From contig JAFQUM010000038.1 in the NCBI GenBank assembly GCA_017408485.1, forward strand, positions 1 to 62,965: a DNA stretch of 62,965 nt. Direction: 5' to 3'. This stretch comes from Clostridia bacterium (lineage in GTDB: Bacteria > Bacillota > Clostridia > Oscillospirales > Butyricicoccaceae). Below the pieces are notes generated by a model. That model did no database searches. It had not been told where the DNA came from and saw only the letters and a list, made by a program, of their open reading frames with translations. Positions 43,413 through 52,081 of the stretch are shown in pieces. The translations under genes were made by a program, and so were the position numbers. Within the stretch, counting starts at the first letter, position 1; each line of letters starts with the position of its first letter.

Positions 43413-44360
43413 TCAGAAGAAAGACTCCTGCTGCTGTCTCTGCATGATCATAGAATCCAACTTTTGCAGATTTTCATCGGATTTTTCACCCACACAACCT
43501 ACCATAAGATAGCATCTGTCAAACGGGTCATAGATAAAATGGTGAAGCAGCTTAAAGCCGTGTATCTGTCCCGTCTGACGCACGTGGGTGCGGGGTCCGG
43601 TGCAAACGTGAAGCTCTCCGCCGATGGAAACGTGCTGCTCGTCGTGATAGCACACGGGCAGGTTGCGATCGATCATTTCCTGAACCTTTTTTTCCAGCTC
43701 AGGCAGGTCAATAGCAGGCTCTTTTCCGGGAAATGACATTATAAAGCCGTGGCGCACGTCACCGTGGGTGCATCGGGCAAGATCACTGCTGGGCATAAAA
43801 TATTCGCACAGATCCTCTGCCGTATGTGCCATAAGACGGTACGGCAGTGACTTGTTCACCGTTTCATATATCTCCTGAGGCTCAGGGCCAAAAAGATTGG
43901 GACGGGTGATAAGTATCTCCTCTCCCACTCCTATAAGCAGGTCGGCATTTACACCCAGCATAGGATACACAAGGTCAAAATGCTCAACTATGACACGCTT
44001 GCCGCGATGGACCGCTTCTAAAATTGCATCGGCAAGAACCCGAAGCTGTGTAAAGCCCATTTCAAAGCGGATATCAAGATGATAGGTGTGGGGAGTATAA
44101 AATCCCGTCTCACTATCCTGATCCAGCAGGGGCAGAGGGCGGATATTTACGCCGTCGTCATCATTTGTCAGCTCAAGGGATGGAAACATTCCCTTTATCA
44201 GAGCGCTCTTTCCGCTTCCCGGCTCACCGATAACACCGATGATCTTATCAAAGGGTGAAAGATACTGCTGAGCAAGCTGCATTCCCAAAGTATATATTCT
44301 GCTTCTGCCGCGAGGGGCAAAATATGTGCTGTAAAGATGGCTGGAGTGTGTACTGCGCAT
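43413..44360 (-). CDS. P-loop protein, tentatively of the 'alanine-tRNA synthetase second additional domain' family
   Basis: A 315-residue protein with a near-N-terminal P-loop, GVIGEPGSGKSALIKGMFP, then the acidic LTNDDDGVNIRPLPLL. It has an H- and C-bearing C-terminal region (THVRQTGQIHGFKLLHHFIY) recalling AlaX/ThrRS editing relatives. From memory, clostridial proteins with this layout carry the name of an additional domain of alanyl-tRNA synthetase; I cannot verify this. Function is unknown; nucleotide binding is likely. It is preceded by AAAGGAGG and lies upstream of sigG on the same strand. Confidence 0.6.
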   Translation of the reverse strand: MRSTHSSHLYSTYFAPRGRSRIYTLGMQLAQQYLSPFDKIIGVIGEPGSGKSALIKGMFPSLELTNDDDGVNIRPLPLLDQDSETGFYTPHTYHLDIRFEMGFTQLRVLADAILEAVHRGKRVIVEHFDLVYPMLGVNADLLIGVGEEILITRPNLFGPEPQEIYETVNKSLPYRLMAHTAEDLCEYFMPSSDLARCTHGDVRHGFIMSFPGKEPAIDLPELEKKVQEMIDRNLPVCYHDEQHVSIGGELHVCTGPRTHVRQTGQIHGFKLLHHFIYDPFDRCYLMVGCVGEKSDENLQKLDSMIMQRQQQESFF

Positions 44361-44460
44361 AGAAACGCCTCCTTTGATATCAGGTGATTAAAACGGTCCT
44401 TTGTTATTTATATTATATACGATAATTCATATTTTTCAAATAGTTTATTGCTCAAAAGCG

Positions 44461-44489
44461 TTGAAATACCAATCTAAGTGGTATATAAT
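44461..44489 (+). promoter_or_regulatory. Sigma-A promoter of the citrate lyase operon
   Basis: TTGAAA (44461-44466), 17 bases, then perfect TATAAT (44484-44489), 42 bases before the citD start codon. Confidence 0.7.
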
Positions 44490-44531
44490 GAAAATGTATG
44501 AAATTGTCACAGTATGAAAGGAGTCATACAT

Positions 44532-44801
44532 ATGAGTGATATTATAAAACGAGCATCTGCAGGCACTATGGAGTCCAGCGATGCCTATGTCGAGATCTCT
44601 CCCGCCGACAAAGGCTTGGAGATATCCTTGGATTCTGTTGTTCAGCAACAGTTTGGTGAAGCCATTGAAAAGGTAGTGCTCGAGGTACTCACCGATTGCG
44701 GTGTGCAGAATGCCAAGGTCAATGTTATAGACAAGGGCGCTCTTGACTGCGTCATCCGTGCAAGAGTCGAGACCGCCGTTATGAGAGGAAGAGGTGAATA
44801 A
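44532..44801 (+). CDS. citD: Citrate lyase acyl carrier protein (gamma subunit)
   Basis: An 89-residue acyl carrier that holds the phosphoribosyl-dephospho-CoA prosthetic group of citrate lyase. The attachment region is AGTMESSDAYVEI, with S15 or S16 as the candidate modified serine. I start at ATG 44532 (MSDIIKRAS), eight bases after AAAGGAG. It leads the operon citD-citE-citF-fumarase. The genes for prosthetic-group synthesis (citG, citX) and for the activating ligase (citC) are not in the window. Confidence 0.93.
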   Translation: MSDIIKRASAGTMESSDAYVEISPADKGLEISLDSVVQQQFGEAIEKVVLEVLTDCGVQNAKVNVIDKGALDCVIRARVETAVMRGRGE

Positions 44802-44802
44802 G

Positions 44803-45675
44803 ATGCGCAGATCTATGCTGTTTCTTCCCGGAAATACCCCCAATATGCTGATAAACGGCAGTCACTTGGGCAGTGATGCCCTTATCTTCGACCTTGAGGA
44901 TGCCGTTTCTCCCGCAGAAAAGGATTCTGCCCGCATTCTTGTTCGTAACACCCTCAAATATATGGATCTTGTCGGCTGTGAGACCATTGTCCGCATCAAT
45001 TCTATTGATACAGACTATTGGAAAAAGGACCTTGATGCAATAATCCCCCAAAAACCCAACCTTATTATGCTGCCCAAGACCAATTTTGCTCAGGATGCAA
45101 AGACCGCCGACGAGTACATAACCGAGGTGGAGCAGCGTTGCGGTATGGAGGTCGGCACAGTTAAGCTGATGCCCCTTATTGAGACCGCACTCGGTGTTGA
45201 AAACTCCTTTGCCATCGCCACATCCTGCAAGCGTGTTGCCGCCATCTTCCTTGGCGCTGAGGATTTGACCGCCGATCTGCGTTGCAAGCGCACCAAGGGC
45301 GGTGCTGAGATAAACTATGCACGTACCCGTCTTGTTATGGCTGCACGCGCCGCAAATATTGATGTTTATGACACTCCCTTTACCGATGTCAACGACGACG
45401 AAGGCATCCGCATTGATGCAGAGTATGCTAAGGCTCTGGGCTTTACCGGTAAGGCATCTATTTCTCCCCGCCACGTTGATGTTATCAACGAGGTCTTCAG
45501 CCCCACAATGCAGGAGATCGACTATGCTTATGAGGTTATGGAAGCCATCCGCATTGCCAAGGAGCAGGGACGCGGTGTTATTTCACTGCGTAACAAGATG
45601 ATCGATGCTCCCATCGTTGCCCGCGCCGAGCAGACCATTGCAATGGCTCGCGAGCTGGGAATAAGGAGGGACTAA
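44803..45675 (+). CDS. citE: Citrate lyase beta subunit (citryl-ACP lyase)
   Basis: A 290-residue TIM-barrel enzyme that splits citryl-ACP into acetyl-ACP and oxaloacetate. It begins MRRSMLFLPGNTPNML and has the metal/substrate motifs FDLEDAVSPAEKDSAR, VRINSIDTDYW, LPLIETA-like LMPLIETALGVENSF and FLGAEDLTADL. I use the ATG at 44803; a GTG at 44794 lies too close to the ribosome binding site. It starts one base after the citD stop. Confidence 0.95.
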   Translation: MRRSMLFLPGNTPNMLINGSHLGSDALIFDLEDAVSPAEKDSARILVRNTLKYMDLVGCETIVRINSIDTDYWKKDLDAIIPQKPNLIMLPKTNFAQDAKTADEYITEVEQRCGMEVGTVKLMPLIETALGVENSFAIATSCKRVAAIFLGAEDLTADLRCKRTKGGAEINYARTRLVMAARAANIDVYDTPFTDVNDDEGIRIDAEYAKALGFTGKASISPRHVDVINEVFSPTMQEIDYAYEVMEAIRIAKEQGRGVISLRNKMIDAPIVARAEQTIAMARELGIRRD

Positions 45676-45678
45676 GCT

Positions 45679-47106
45679 ATGAAAGACAGTAAAGTAATCA
45701 AAAATATAGCCGAGGCTGTGGCACTGAGCGGACTTAAAAGCGGAATGACGGTGTCCTTCCACCACCATCTCCGTAACGGTGACTATGTTCTCAATATGGT
45801 CATGGAGCAGATCGCCAATGCAGGAATCAAGGATCTGACAGTGAACGCAAGCTCACTGTTTGACATTCACGCACCCATTATTGACCATATAAAGAATGGT
45901 GTCGTTACCACCATTCAGACCGACTATATGTCGGCAAAGATAGGCAAGGCAATCTCTTCGGGTGTTATGCAGAATCCCGTTCAGTTCCGCACCCACGGCG
46001 GCAGACCCGGTGATATCGAATCGGGCAAGACCCCTATTGATGTGGCATTTATTGCCGCTCCCTCTGCTGACTGTATGGGCAACTGCTCGGGTAAAATAGG
46101 CAAATCCGCTTGCGGTTCTTTAGGCTACGCATATCCCGACGCAATGAATGCCAAAAAGGTAATTGTTATCACCGATAATCTTGCTCCCTATCCCCTTTTG
46201 GGTTGGTCAATAAGCGAGACCTATGTTGACCATGTTGTTGTGGTCGACGAAATAGGCGATATAAACGGAATCGTTTCGGGTACTACCAAGATAACCCGCG
46301 ACCCCGTAGGACTTGTTATGGCACAGCGCGCCGCTCAGGTCATTAAAAACAGCGGTCTGCTTAAGGACGGATTTTCCTTCCAGACGGGTGCGGGCGGTGC
46401 TTCTCTTGCCGCCGCGAAGTTCCTCAAAGACATTATGCTCAAGGAGAACATCAAAGGCTCATTTGGTCTTGGCGGAATCACAGGTTATATGGTAGATATG
46501 CTTGAGGCGGGTTGCTTTGAGGCTCTGCTTGATGTTCAGTGCTTTGACCTTAAGGCGGTCGAGTCCATTCGCAACAACCCCCGTCATTGCGAGATAAGTG
46601 CCTCCCACTATGCAAGTCCCTACGCACCCAGTGCTGTGGTGGACAGCCTTGATGTTGTTATTCTTGGCGCTACCGAGGTTGACACCGATTTCAATGTTAA
46701 CGTACATACCAATTCCAACGGATATATTATGGGCGGTTCGGGCGGTCACAGTGATACCGCCGCAGGCGCAAAGCTTGCAATGATAATCGCGCCCCTCTTC
46801 CGCGCACGTCTGCCCATCGTAACCGACAGAGTCAATACCATTTCCACCCCCGGCAGAGATATTGATGTTCTTGTTACTCAGGCAGGAATCGCCGTCAACC
46901 CCAAAAACGCAGAGCTTGCCGCCCGTCTTAAGGATGCAGGTCTGCCTGTTGTTGACATTCACGAGCTGAAAGAGATCGCCGAGCGCACCACAGGTAAGCC
47001 CCAGCCCATTGCAAAGGGCGACAGAGCGGTTGCAAATGTAATCTACCGCGACGGAACTATTATCGACACAATCTATAACGTACCCAATGCAGGAGGTATT
47101 TTATAA
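45679..47106 (+). CDS. citF: Citrate lyase alpha subunit (citrate:acetyl-ACP transferase)
   Basis: A 475-residue CoA-transferase-like subunit that exchanges citrate for acetate on the acyl carrier. Conserved stretches include SGMTVSFHHHLRNGDYVLN, FRTHGGRPGDIESG, FQTGAGGASLAAAKFLKD and GGSGGHSDTAAGAKL. Length fits the family. It starts three bases after citE and its stop overlaps the fumarase start as TAATG, so the operon is continuous. Confidence 0.95.
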   Translation: MKDSKVIKNIAEAVALSGLKSGMTVSFHHHLRNGDYVLNMVMEQIANAGIKDLTVNASSLFDIHAPIIDHIKNGVVTTIQTDYMSAKIGKAISSGVMQNPVQFRTHGGRPGDIESGKTPIDVAFIAAPSADCMGNCSGKIGKSACGSLGYAYPDAMNAKKVIVITDNLAPYPLLGWSISETYVDHVVVVDEIGDINGIVSGTTKITRDPVGLVMAQRAAQVIKNSGLLKDGFSFQTGAGGASLAAAKFLKDIMLKENIKGSFGLGGITGYMVDMLEAGCFEALLDVQCFDLKAVESIRNNPRHCEISASHYASPYAPSAVVDSLDVVILGATEVDTDFNVNVHTNSNGYIMGGSGGHSDTAAGAKLAMIIAPLFRARLPIVTDRVNTISTPGRDIDVLVTQAGIAVNPKNAELAARLKDAGLPVVDIHELKEIAERTTGKPQPIAKGDRAVANVIYRDGTIIDTIYNVPNAGGIL

Positions 47107-47945
47107 TGAGAGAGATCAAGTCTGCACAGATTACCGAGGTCATTCGCCGTCTGTGCATTGAGGCAAACTGCTATCTGCCTCAGGATATAAAGAATTGCAT
47201 TATCGAGAGCCGCAAGGCTGAGCCTTGGGGCACCGCACAAGAGATATTAGATCGCATTATTGAAAACTACGAGATCGCAGACAGCGTTCCCCAGCCTATC
47301 TGTCAGGATACAGGCGTTGCTTGCGTATTTCTTGAAATTGGTCAGGATGTTCACATTGACGGCAACCTTACCGATGCCATCAATGAGGGGGTTCGTCAGG
47401 GTTATACCGAAGGCTATCTGCGTAAGTCTGTAGTCCGCGACCCCCTTAACCGCGTAAACACAGGCGACAATACCCCCGCAATGATCTACACCGACATAGT
47501 TCCCGGTGATAAGGTTAAGATCACCGTTGCTCCTAAGGGCTTTGGCAGTGAAAATATGAGTCAGATCAAGATGCTCCGCCCCTCCGACGGTGTTGAAGGC
47601 GTAAAGGCATTCGTCACCAAGGTGGTTGAAGAAGCGGGTCCCAACCCCTGTCCTCCCATCGTAGTAGGTGTTGGTATCGGCGGCACCTTTGACAAGGCGG
47701 CGTACCTTGCCAAAAAGGCACTTATGCGCTCTACCGACGAGAGAAATGCCGACCCCTATTATGCAGACCTTGAAAAAGAGCTGCTTGAGAAGATCAACGC
47801 GCTCGGCATTGGCCCTCAGGGCTTTGGCGGAAAGACCACCGCTTTGGCTGTAAACATTGAAAAATACCCCACCCATATCGCAGGTCTGCCCGTAGCAGTA
47901 AATATCAACTGCCACGTAACCAGACATAAAGCGGAGGTGCTGTAA
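47106..47945 (+). CDS. Fumarate hydratase class I, alpha (N-terminal) subunit
   Basis: A 279-residue subunit of the two-subunit, oxygen-sensitive 4Fe-4S fumarase, interconverting malate and fumarate. Cluster-region cysteines are seen in QPICQDTGVACVFLE, GPNPCPPIVVGVGIGG and NINCHVTRHKAEVL. Other class I hydro-lyases (for example L(+)-tartrate dehydratase) look alike, so the substrate is inferred from its place after citrate lyase. It overlaps citF by one base and follows AGGAGG. Confidence 0.9.
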   Translation: MREIKSAQITEVIRRLCIEANCYLPQDIKNCIIESRKAEPWGTAQEILDRIIENYEIADSVPQPICQDTGVACVFLEIGQDVHIDGNLTDAINEGVRQGYTEGYLRKSVVRDPLNRVNTGDNTPAMIYTDIVPGDKVKITVAPKGFGSENMSQIKMLRPSDGVEGVKAFVTKVVEEAGPNPCPPIVVGVGIGGTFDKAAYLAKKALMRSTDERNADPYYADLEKELLEKINALGIGPQGFGGKTTALAVNIEKYPTHIAGLPVAVNINCHVTRHKAEVL

Positions 47946-47946
47946 T

Positions 47947-48504
47947 ATGGCTATTAAAATTACCGCTCCCCTCTCCCGCGAGGATGCACGCAAGCTTAAA
48001 AGCGGCGACAGCTGCCTTATCTCCGGTGTTATCTACACCGCCCGCGATGCCGCACACAAGCGCCTTTGCGAGCTGGCCGATAAGGGACAGGCACTTCCCC
48101 TTGATATCAAGGATGCCATTATCTACTATGTTGGGCCTACCCCCGCAAAGGAAGGTCAGGCAATAGGCTCTGCAGGTCCTACCACCTCTTACAGAATGGA
48201 TGCTTACAGCCCCACACTTATCGCTTTGGGTCAGACCGGAATGATAGGCAAGGGCAAGCGCGGAGCTGAAGTGGTTGATGCTATGAAGGAGCACGGCGCA
48301 GTTTATTTTGGCGCTATTGGCGGCGCAGGTGCACTGCTGAGCAAATGCATCAAAAAGGCCGAGGTCATCGCATACGATGATCTTGGCGCGGAAGCTATCC
48401 GCAGACTTGAGGTTGAGGACTTCCCCGTTGTTGTAATCATCGACAGTGAGGGCAATAACCTCTACCAAAAAGGCAGAGAGGATTATCTCAATAGTATAAA
48501 ATAA
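47947..48504 (+). CDS. Fumarate hydratase class I, beta (C-terminal) subunit
   Basis: A 185-residue beta subunit completing the class I fumarase. It contains LKSGDSCLISGVIYTARDAA, the conserved HKRL, YYVGPTPAK, SAGPTTSYRMDAY and KGAVYFGAIGGAGALL-type (here HGAVYFGAIGGAGALLSK) segments. It starts one base after the alpha stop, with GGAGGTG in the end of that gene, so the subunits are coupled. With citrate lyase and a malate dehydrogenase (not seen here) it could run oxaloacetate to fumarate. Confidence 0.92.
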   Translation: MAIKITAPLSREDARKLKSGDSCLISGVIYTARDAAHKRLCELADKGQALPLDIKDAIIYYVGPTPAKEGQAIGSAGPTTSYRMDAYSPTLIALGQTGMIGKGKRGAEVVDAMKEHGAVYFGAIGGAGALLSKCIKKAEVIAYDDLGAEAIRRLEVEDFPVVVIIDSEGNNLYQKGREDYLNSIK

Positions 48505-48509
48505 GAGAA

Positions 48510-48545
48510 ATCCGACATCGGTACGATGTCGGATCTTTTCTTTTA
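48510..48545. terminator. Terminator between the cit-fum operon and deoC
   Basis: ATCCGACATCG and its complement form an 11-pair stem with a 3-base loop, followed by CTTTTCTTTT. It serves the plus-strand operon and overlaps the deoC stop region on the minus strand. Confidence 0.88.
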
Positions 48546-49229
48546 GTAGCTGCCGTCGTTTTTTGACTCAGCGCCGCTTTCCTGAGCCTTTGCTATCTTA
48601 ACGATACGGGAGGTGCCGAGACGGGATGCACCCAGCGCAATAAACTTTTCCGCATCTTCCAAGGAGGATATTCCGCCCGCCGCCTTGATCTTTACATGGG
48701 GAGCAATATGCTTTGCAAACAGCTCAACATCTGCAAAGGTGGCGCCCGCAGAGCCAAATCCGGTAGATGTCTTTATATAATCGGCGCCCGAATCGGACAC
48801 GCACTTGCACAAAGCGATCTTCTCATCATCTGTAAGCATACAGGTCTCGATTATTACCTTGAGAAGCTTTCCCTTGCAAGCCTCCTTGACTGCGGCTATT
48901 TCAGAAGTGAGGCAGTCCCATTTAGCCTCTTTTGCCCAGCCTATATTGATGACCATATCGATCTCATCGGCGCCGTTGCTTACCGCGTCGGATGCCATAA
49001 AGCACTTTGCGGCAGTGGTGGCATAACCGTTGGGGAAACCGATAACCGTACAAATAGCCAGCTTATCGCCTACATATTCCTTTGCCTGCTTAACAAAGGA
49101 AGCGGGAATACATACCGAAGCGGTGGAGTATTTGATGCCGTCATCGCAAATGGCTTTTATCTCTGCCCAAGTGGAAGCCTGTCCCAGCAGGGTGTGGTCG
49201 CATTTTGAAAGGATCTGGCGAATATCCAT
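48543..49229 (-). CDS. deoC: Deoxyribose-phosphate aldolase
   Basis: A 228-residue TIM-barrel class I aldolase that cleaves 2-deoxyribose 5-phosphate to acetaldehyde and glyceraldehyde 3-phosphate in nucleoside breakdown. The Schiff-base lysine lies in [15 protein letters not shown]. Other markers are [27 protein letters not shown] and [14 protein letters not shown], and the second catalytic lysine in [10 protein letters not shown]. The ATG at 49229 follows GGAG. It stands alone, convergent with the fumarase genes. Confidence 0.96.
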   Translation of the reverse strand: MDIRQILSKCDHTLLGQASTWAEIKAICDDGIKYSTASVCIPASFVKQAKEYVGDKLAICTVIGFPNGYATTAAKCFMASDAVSNGADEIDMVINIGWAKEAKWDCLTSEIAAVKEACKGKLLKVIIETCMLTDDEKIALCKCVSDSGADYIKTSTGFGSAGATFADVELFAKHIAPHVKIKAAGGISSLEDAEKFIALGASRLGTSRIVKIAKAQESGAESKNDGSY

Positions 49230-49377
49230 AATTTTTCTCCTTATAAAAAGTATTTTACGATTTGGTATAATAATAACAGTAAATTGCCATTTTTTAAAGG
49301 GCTTTTATCTGATTTTTTTTAGTTTTTATCAAAATTATGATATGCCCGAAGCGAAAAAGGCTCTATCACTTATATAA

Positions 49378-49406
49378 CAAATGCGGAGCTGACGCTCCGC
49401 ATTTTT
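49378..49406. terminator. Terminator of the membrane-anchored gene at 49411
   Basis: AAATGCGGAGC and its complement pair around TGAC. On the minus strand a short T-run follows. It lies in the 180-base gap before deoC; the remainder (49230-49377) is AT-rich with no clear feature. Confidence 0.8.
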
Positions 49407-49410
49407 GCTG

Positions 49411-50289
49411 TTATTTCCCAAAATAGCTCATCACAAGCTTGTGTATATCCTCCGCAGGTGCATATTTTACCATTTCGTCCTTTACCAGATAATAGGTCAC
49501 ACCGCCGGAGGTTTCCTTTTTCTCTACCCTATCACCTATGTAATATGCATCGCCGTGAGAGTGAAACAGCATTGCATACCCGTTATGAAAATCAAGGTAA
49601 TATTCGGGCATGCACCGACAGGCGCAATCAGAAAGGGTCAAGCTGTCAAACTTAAGTCCCTCATACAAGGCAAGAACCTTTTCCTTGTCGGTGATCTCAA
49701 TAACTGTTATATCCTCTTCTTTGCTGTAACCTATCTTGGTGTGAATAAAAGTCACCTTTTCGGGCAATGGCAAAGCAGCGTATTTTTCAGCCTTTTGCTT
49801 TTCAGTATCTTCTTTAGGTGCATCGGGAATGGTGGTATCTGTCTGATCAGGCGATGGATCTTGCAATTCTTTTGGGAACTTTGCAAATATCTCTCTCATT
49901 ACTTTTTTGCTTTCATCGGTGAGCCGATACATATCGCGCCCGCACCTTATAATGTTCTTGCCTAAATAATAGGTTCCTCCATCCTCACCCACAATTTCAA
50001 TGCTGTAGGAGGTGTCATCGATCCGGAAAAACCAATGCTCAATATCTTTTCCTCTGCGTTTTATGCTGTTAAGCTTTAGAGCAAACCATTCTATATCCTC
50101 TTTTGAATCAAAGACGATGGCTTCATCTATTCCGTCTTTTTTGAGGGTTATGGAGATAACCTCTTCGGGCTCAAGCTCAAACAGACTTTCCTGCGCAAAG
50201 AAAGTCCAATATGCGCCGAAGCCAAGACCGATAATGCCTAAAACGACAATTGAAACAATTATAACAGAGATAACAATATTCGTATTCAC
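49411..50289 (-). CDS. Membrane-anchored protein of unknown function
   Basis: A protein of about 292 residues with one N-terminal transmembrane segment (IVISVIIVSIVVLGIIGLGF), two beta-rich halves, each with a YY.(G/L)-type strand (GGTYYLGKNII and GDAYYIGDRVEK), and a proline/acidic linker near residues 145-165. No family recognised. The most plausible start is GTG 50289, eight bases after GGAG; an ATG at 50295 is too close. A promoter lies just upstream, so it need not belong to the sigma/anti-sigma operon, though it is adjacent on the same strand. Confidence 0.7.
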   Translation of the reverse strand: MNTNIVISVIIVSIVVLGIIGLGFGAYWTFFAQESLFELEPEEVISITLKKDGIDEAIVFDSKEDIEWFALKLNSIKRRGKDIEHWFFRIDDTSYSIEIVGEDGGTYYLGKNIIRCGRDMYRLTDESKKVMREIFAKFPKELQDPSPDQTDTTIPDAPKEDTEKQKAEKYAALPLPEKVTFIHTKIGYSKEEDITVIEITDKEKVLALYEGLKFDSLTLSDCACRCMPEYYLDFHNGYAMLFHSHGDAYYIGDRVEKKETSGGVTYYLVKDEMVKYAPAEDIHKLVMSYFGK

Positions 50290-50344
50290 CGGCATCTCTC
50301 CTTTCATTTGTGGTGAACCGCGGGTCTACCCTCTTTCTAAGTTT

Positions 50345-50373
50345 ATTATATCGTATACGCTTGCCCTTGACAA
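50345..50373 (-). promoter_or_regulatory. Sigma-A promoter of the gene at 49411
   Basis: On the minus strand TTGTCA (50373-50368), 17 bases, perfect TATAAT (50350-50345), just after the anti-sigma-like gene ends. Confidence 0.65.
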
Positions 50374-50381
50374 CAAAAGCC

Positions 50382-51197
50382 TTACCAATAGACCTTTCCG
50401 TCTACTTGCCAATATTCATTTGGGTCAGCGTTTTTATATCTTGTTTCAATAGCTTCCTCGCGGGTGTTTGCTCCGCTTGTAAAGAAAATTGCATTTTCTA
50501 CAGAATAACCGGTTTTGGTTTCACTTATATAAAGAGGCTCAGGATAGAACACAAACTCAAAACTCTTGTAGTTTTTTGAAAAATACATTTTAAAACAAGC
50601 TCGCGTTGCGAATCCCTCATCGATAGGATTGAATGGTATAAGCTTGCCGTTTTCGTCTTTTTTGTGTTTGTAATGGTAGCCTTCCGCGTACACACCGTAA
50701 TTTTTCTTTTCACTCTCGAACATTTCAAACTCAATATCACGGTATTCAAAAAGAACCTCTCCACCGAGAGTCTTTATGATTATATCTCCCAAAATGATTG
50801 GAGTGTCACTCATATTATCAACATCCAGATAGCTTTGGTAAAACTCTCCCGCTTCTTCTAAATCTACAGTTATGATAACGGGCATATTCATTTCGCTTTC
50901 GGGGTGCTGATTTGCCCACATATATGCTTGTTTGGTGTAGCTGATCTTTATTCCTCTGTCTGCAGATGCGATCAAAAGGCTTGCCACCGTTACTATAATA
51001 AGCACAGCGGCTATGGCGTAAAGACGAACCGAACGGCCCATTCTTTTTCTCACCGCGGATTTGGCTTTTAAAACCTTTATATCGGTCAGCTTGCCGCTTT
51101 GCTCTTTTTCTATGCCGTCTTGGTTTTGATCTGCTACCGCGCCAAGCACATTTTTTGCCGCAAGCTCTAATTCATTGTCGGTAAAATCGTATTTCAT
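50382..51197 (-). CDS. Probable anti-sigma factor, single-pass membrane protein
   Basis: A 271-residue protein with an N-terminal cytosolic region of about 56 residues (MKYDFTDNELELAAKNVLG and on), one transmembrane segment (VRLYAIAAVLIIVTVASLLI, about 57-76) and a large extracytoplasmic beta-rich domain. No zinc-type anti-sigma motif is visible. Assignment rests on topology and on its four-base ATGA overlap with the ECF sigma gene upstream, the usual sigma/anti-sigma arrangement. The signal sensed is unknown. Confidence 0.65.
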   Translation of the reverse strand: MKYDFTDNELELAAKNVLGAVADQNQDGIEKEQSGKLTDIKVLKAKSAVRKRMGRSVRLYAIAAVLIIVTVASLLIASADRGIKISYTKQAYMWANQHPESEMNMPVIITVDLEEAGEFYQSYLDVDNMSDTPIILGDIIIKTLGGEVLFEYRDIEFEMFESEKKNYGVYAEGYHYKHKKDENGKLIPFNPIDEGFATRACFKMYFSKNYKSFEFVFYPEPLYISETKTGYSVENAIFFTSGANTREEAIETRYKNADPNEYWQVDGKVYW

Positions 51198-51697
51198 AGC
51201 CCTTCCTCCTGTTCTTTGAGAATTGTTTTAAGCTGAGCCTTTGCGCGGTCTACAAGCTTTTGTGCCGCGTCCTTGGAAATATTCATCATTTTTGCTATTT
51301 CTTTGATGCTGTACCCCATACCGAACCGAAGCAATATCGCCTGGCGGTAACGGGCAGACAGCTTGGTTATGGCATCTTCCAAGGGGCTTGCGCCGGAAAA
51401 TGTCATATCCACGCCCCTTTGGTCTTCTTCAAGGGGCACTTCGCCGCGGCGCTTGCGCTGCTTGAGTATATTGAGCGCGCGGCTTTCCACTGTGAGAATG
51501 ACATAACTGCATGTCTCGCGGGAGTCCAATTCGCCTATTTTTCCAATATGCTTATAGAGAGCCACGCCCGCCGCCTGCACCGCATCCTCGGCATCGTATT
51601 GGTTGCCCAAGATGCGTAGCGCGTTGCTCAACATCACCTTGTAATACATTGAAAACAATGCGTCAAACTTTTGTATTTTGTCTTGAAGCTTGCTCAT
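51194..51697 (-). CDS. ECF-type RNA polymerase sigma factor
   Basis: A 167-residue extracytoplasmic-function sigma factor. Region 2 is MLSNALRILGNQYDAEDAVQAAG (split: MLSNALRILGNQ, YDAEDAVQAAG), with the typical DAEDAVQ. Region 4 is LEDAITKLSARYRQAILLRF followed by the HTH YSIKEIAKMMNISKDAAQKL. The start is ATG 51697, eight bases after GAGG; the TTG two codons upstream is unlikely. It overlaps the next gene by four bases, so the two are coproduced. Confidence 0.9.
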   Translation of the reverse strand: MSKLQDKIQKFDALFSMYYKVMLSNALRILGNQYDAEDAVQAAGVALYKHIGKIGELDSRETCSYVILTVESRALNILKQRKRRGEVPLEEDQRGVDMTFSGASPLEDAITKLSARYRQAILLRFGMGYSIKEIAKMMNISKDAAQKLVDRAKAQLKTILKEQEEGL

Positions 51698-51830
51698 AGG
51701 CAAAACCTCGCTTTACTTCATATCAGTGCACTGCAGGGAAAGGTAAATTACTATTTTGCCGCTAAATGTCCTCTGCGCGCTGAAAGGTCACTTAAACTGA
51801 GAAAAATCGCAATTTCGCTTTTCCCCTTCT

Positions 51831-51836
51831 ATTATA
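51831..51836 (-). promoter_or_regulatory. Possible extended -10 of the ECF sigma operon
   Basis: TGATATAAT on the minus strand gives an extended -10, about 135 bases ahead of the sigma gene. No good -35 is present at 17 bases, and an ECF-type promoter was not recognised. Confidence 0.4.
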
Positions 51837-51899
51837 TCAAACAATCCAAAACCGCAAAAGCGGACAGCAAAAATAAAATATTTTCCAAAAAATAAGCAC

Positions 51900-51935
51900 A
51901 AGGGCGATGGCCAACAATTGTTGGTCATCGCCCTT
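51900..51935 (-). terminator. Long hairpin downstream of lipoprotein B
   Basis: AAGGGCGATG and CCAACAA pair with their complements in a stem of about 17 pairs with one mismatch. On the minus strand a T-run follows after about 7 bases. It lies beyond the 120-bp 3' element, as the terminator does after copy A. Confidence 0.6.
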
Positions 51936-51961
51936 AATGTAATTTTCAGTTGTTCTTGCTA

Positions 51962-52081
51962 TACAATCCTATCAAGAAAATTGATGGATTTCTTCGTGAG
52001 ACAAAGAACCGTCCAAGTGACAGTACTTTCTGTACGGCGCTTGGGCGGTTCTGAAGTATTCACGGAGAAAGACGCAATTTT
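51962..52081 (-). repeat. 120-bp 3' element, copy B
   Basis: Overlaps the stop codon of lipoprotein B by two bases and matches 27717-27836 with three mismatches. The long hairpin is kept: one difference from copy A is in its loop and another turns an A-T pair into a G-T pair. The element ends with the sequence ATAGGATTGTA in the sense of the genes. Confidence 0.85.
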
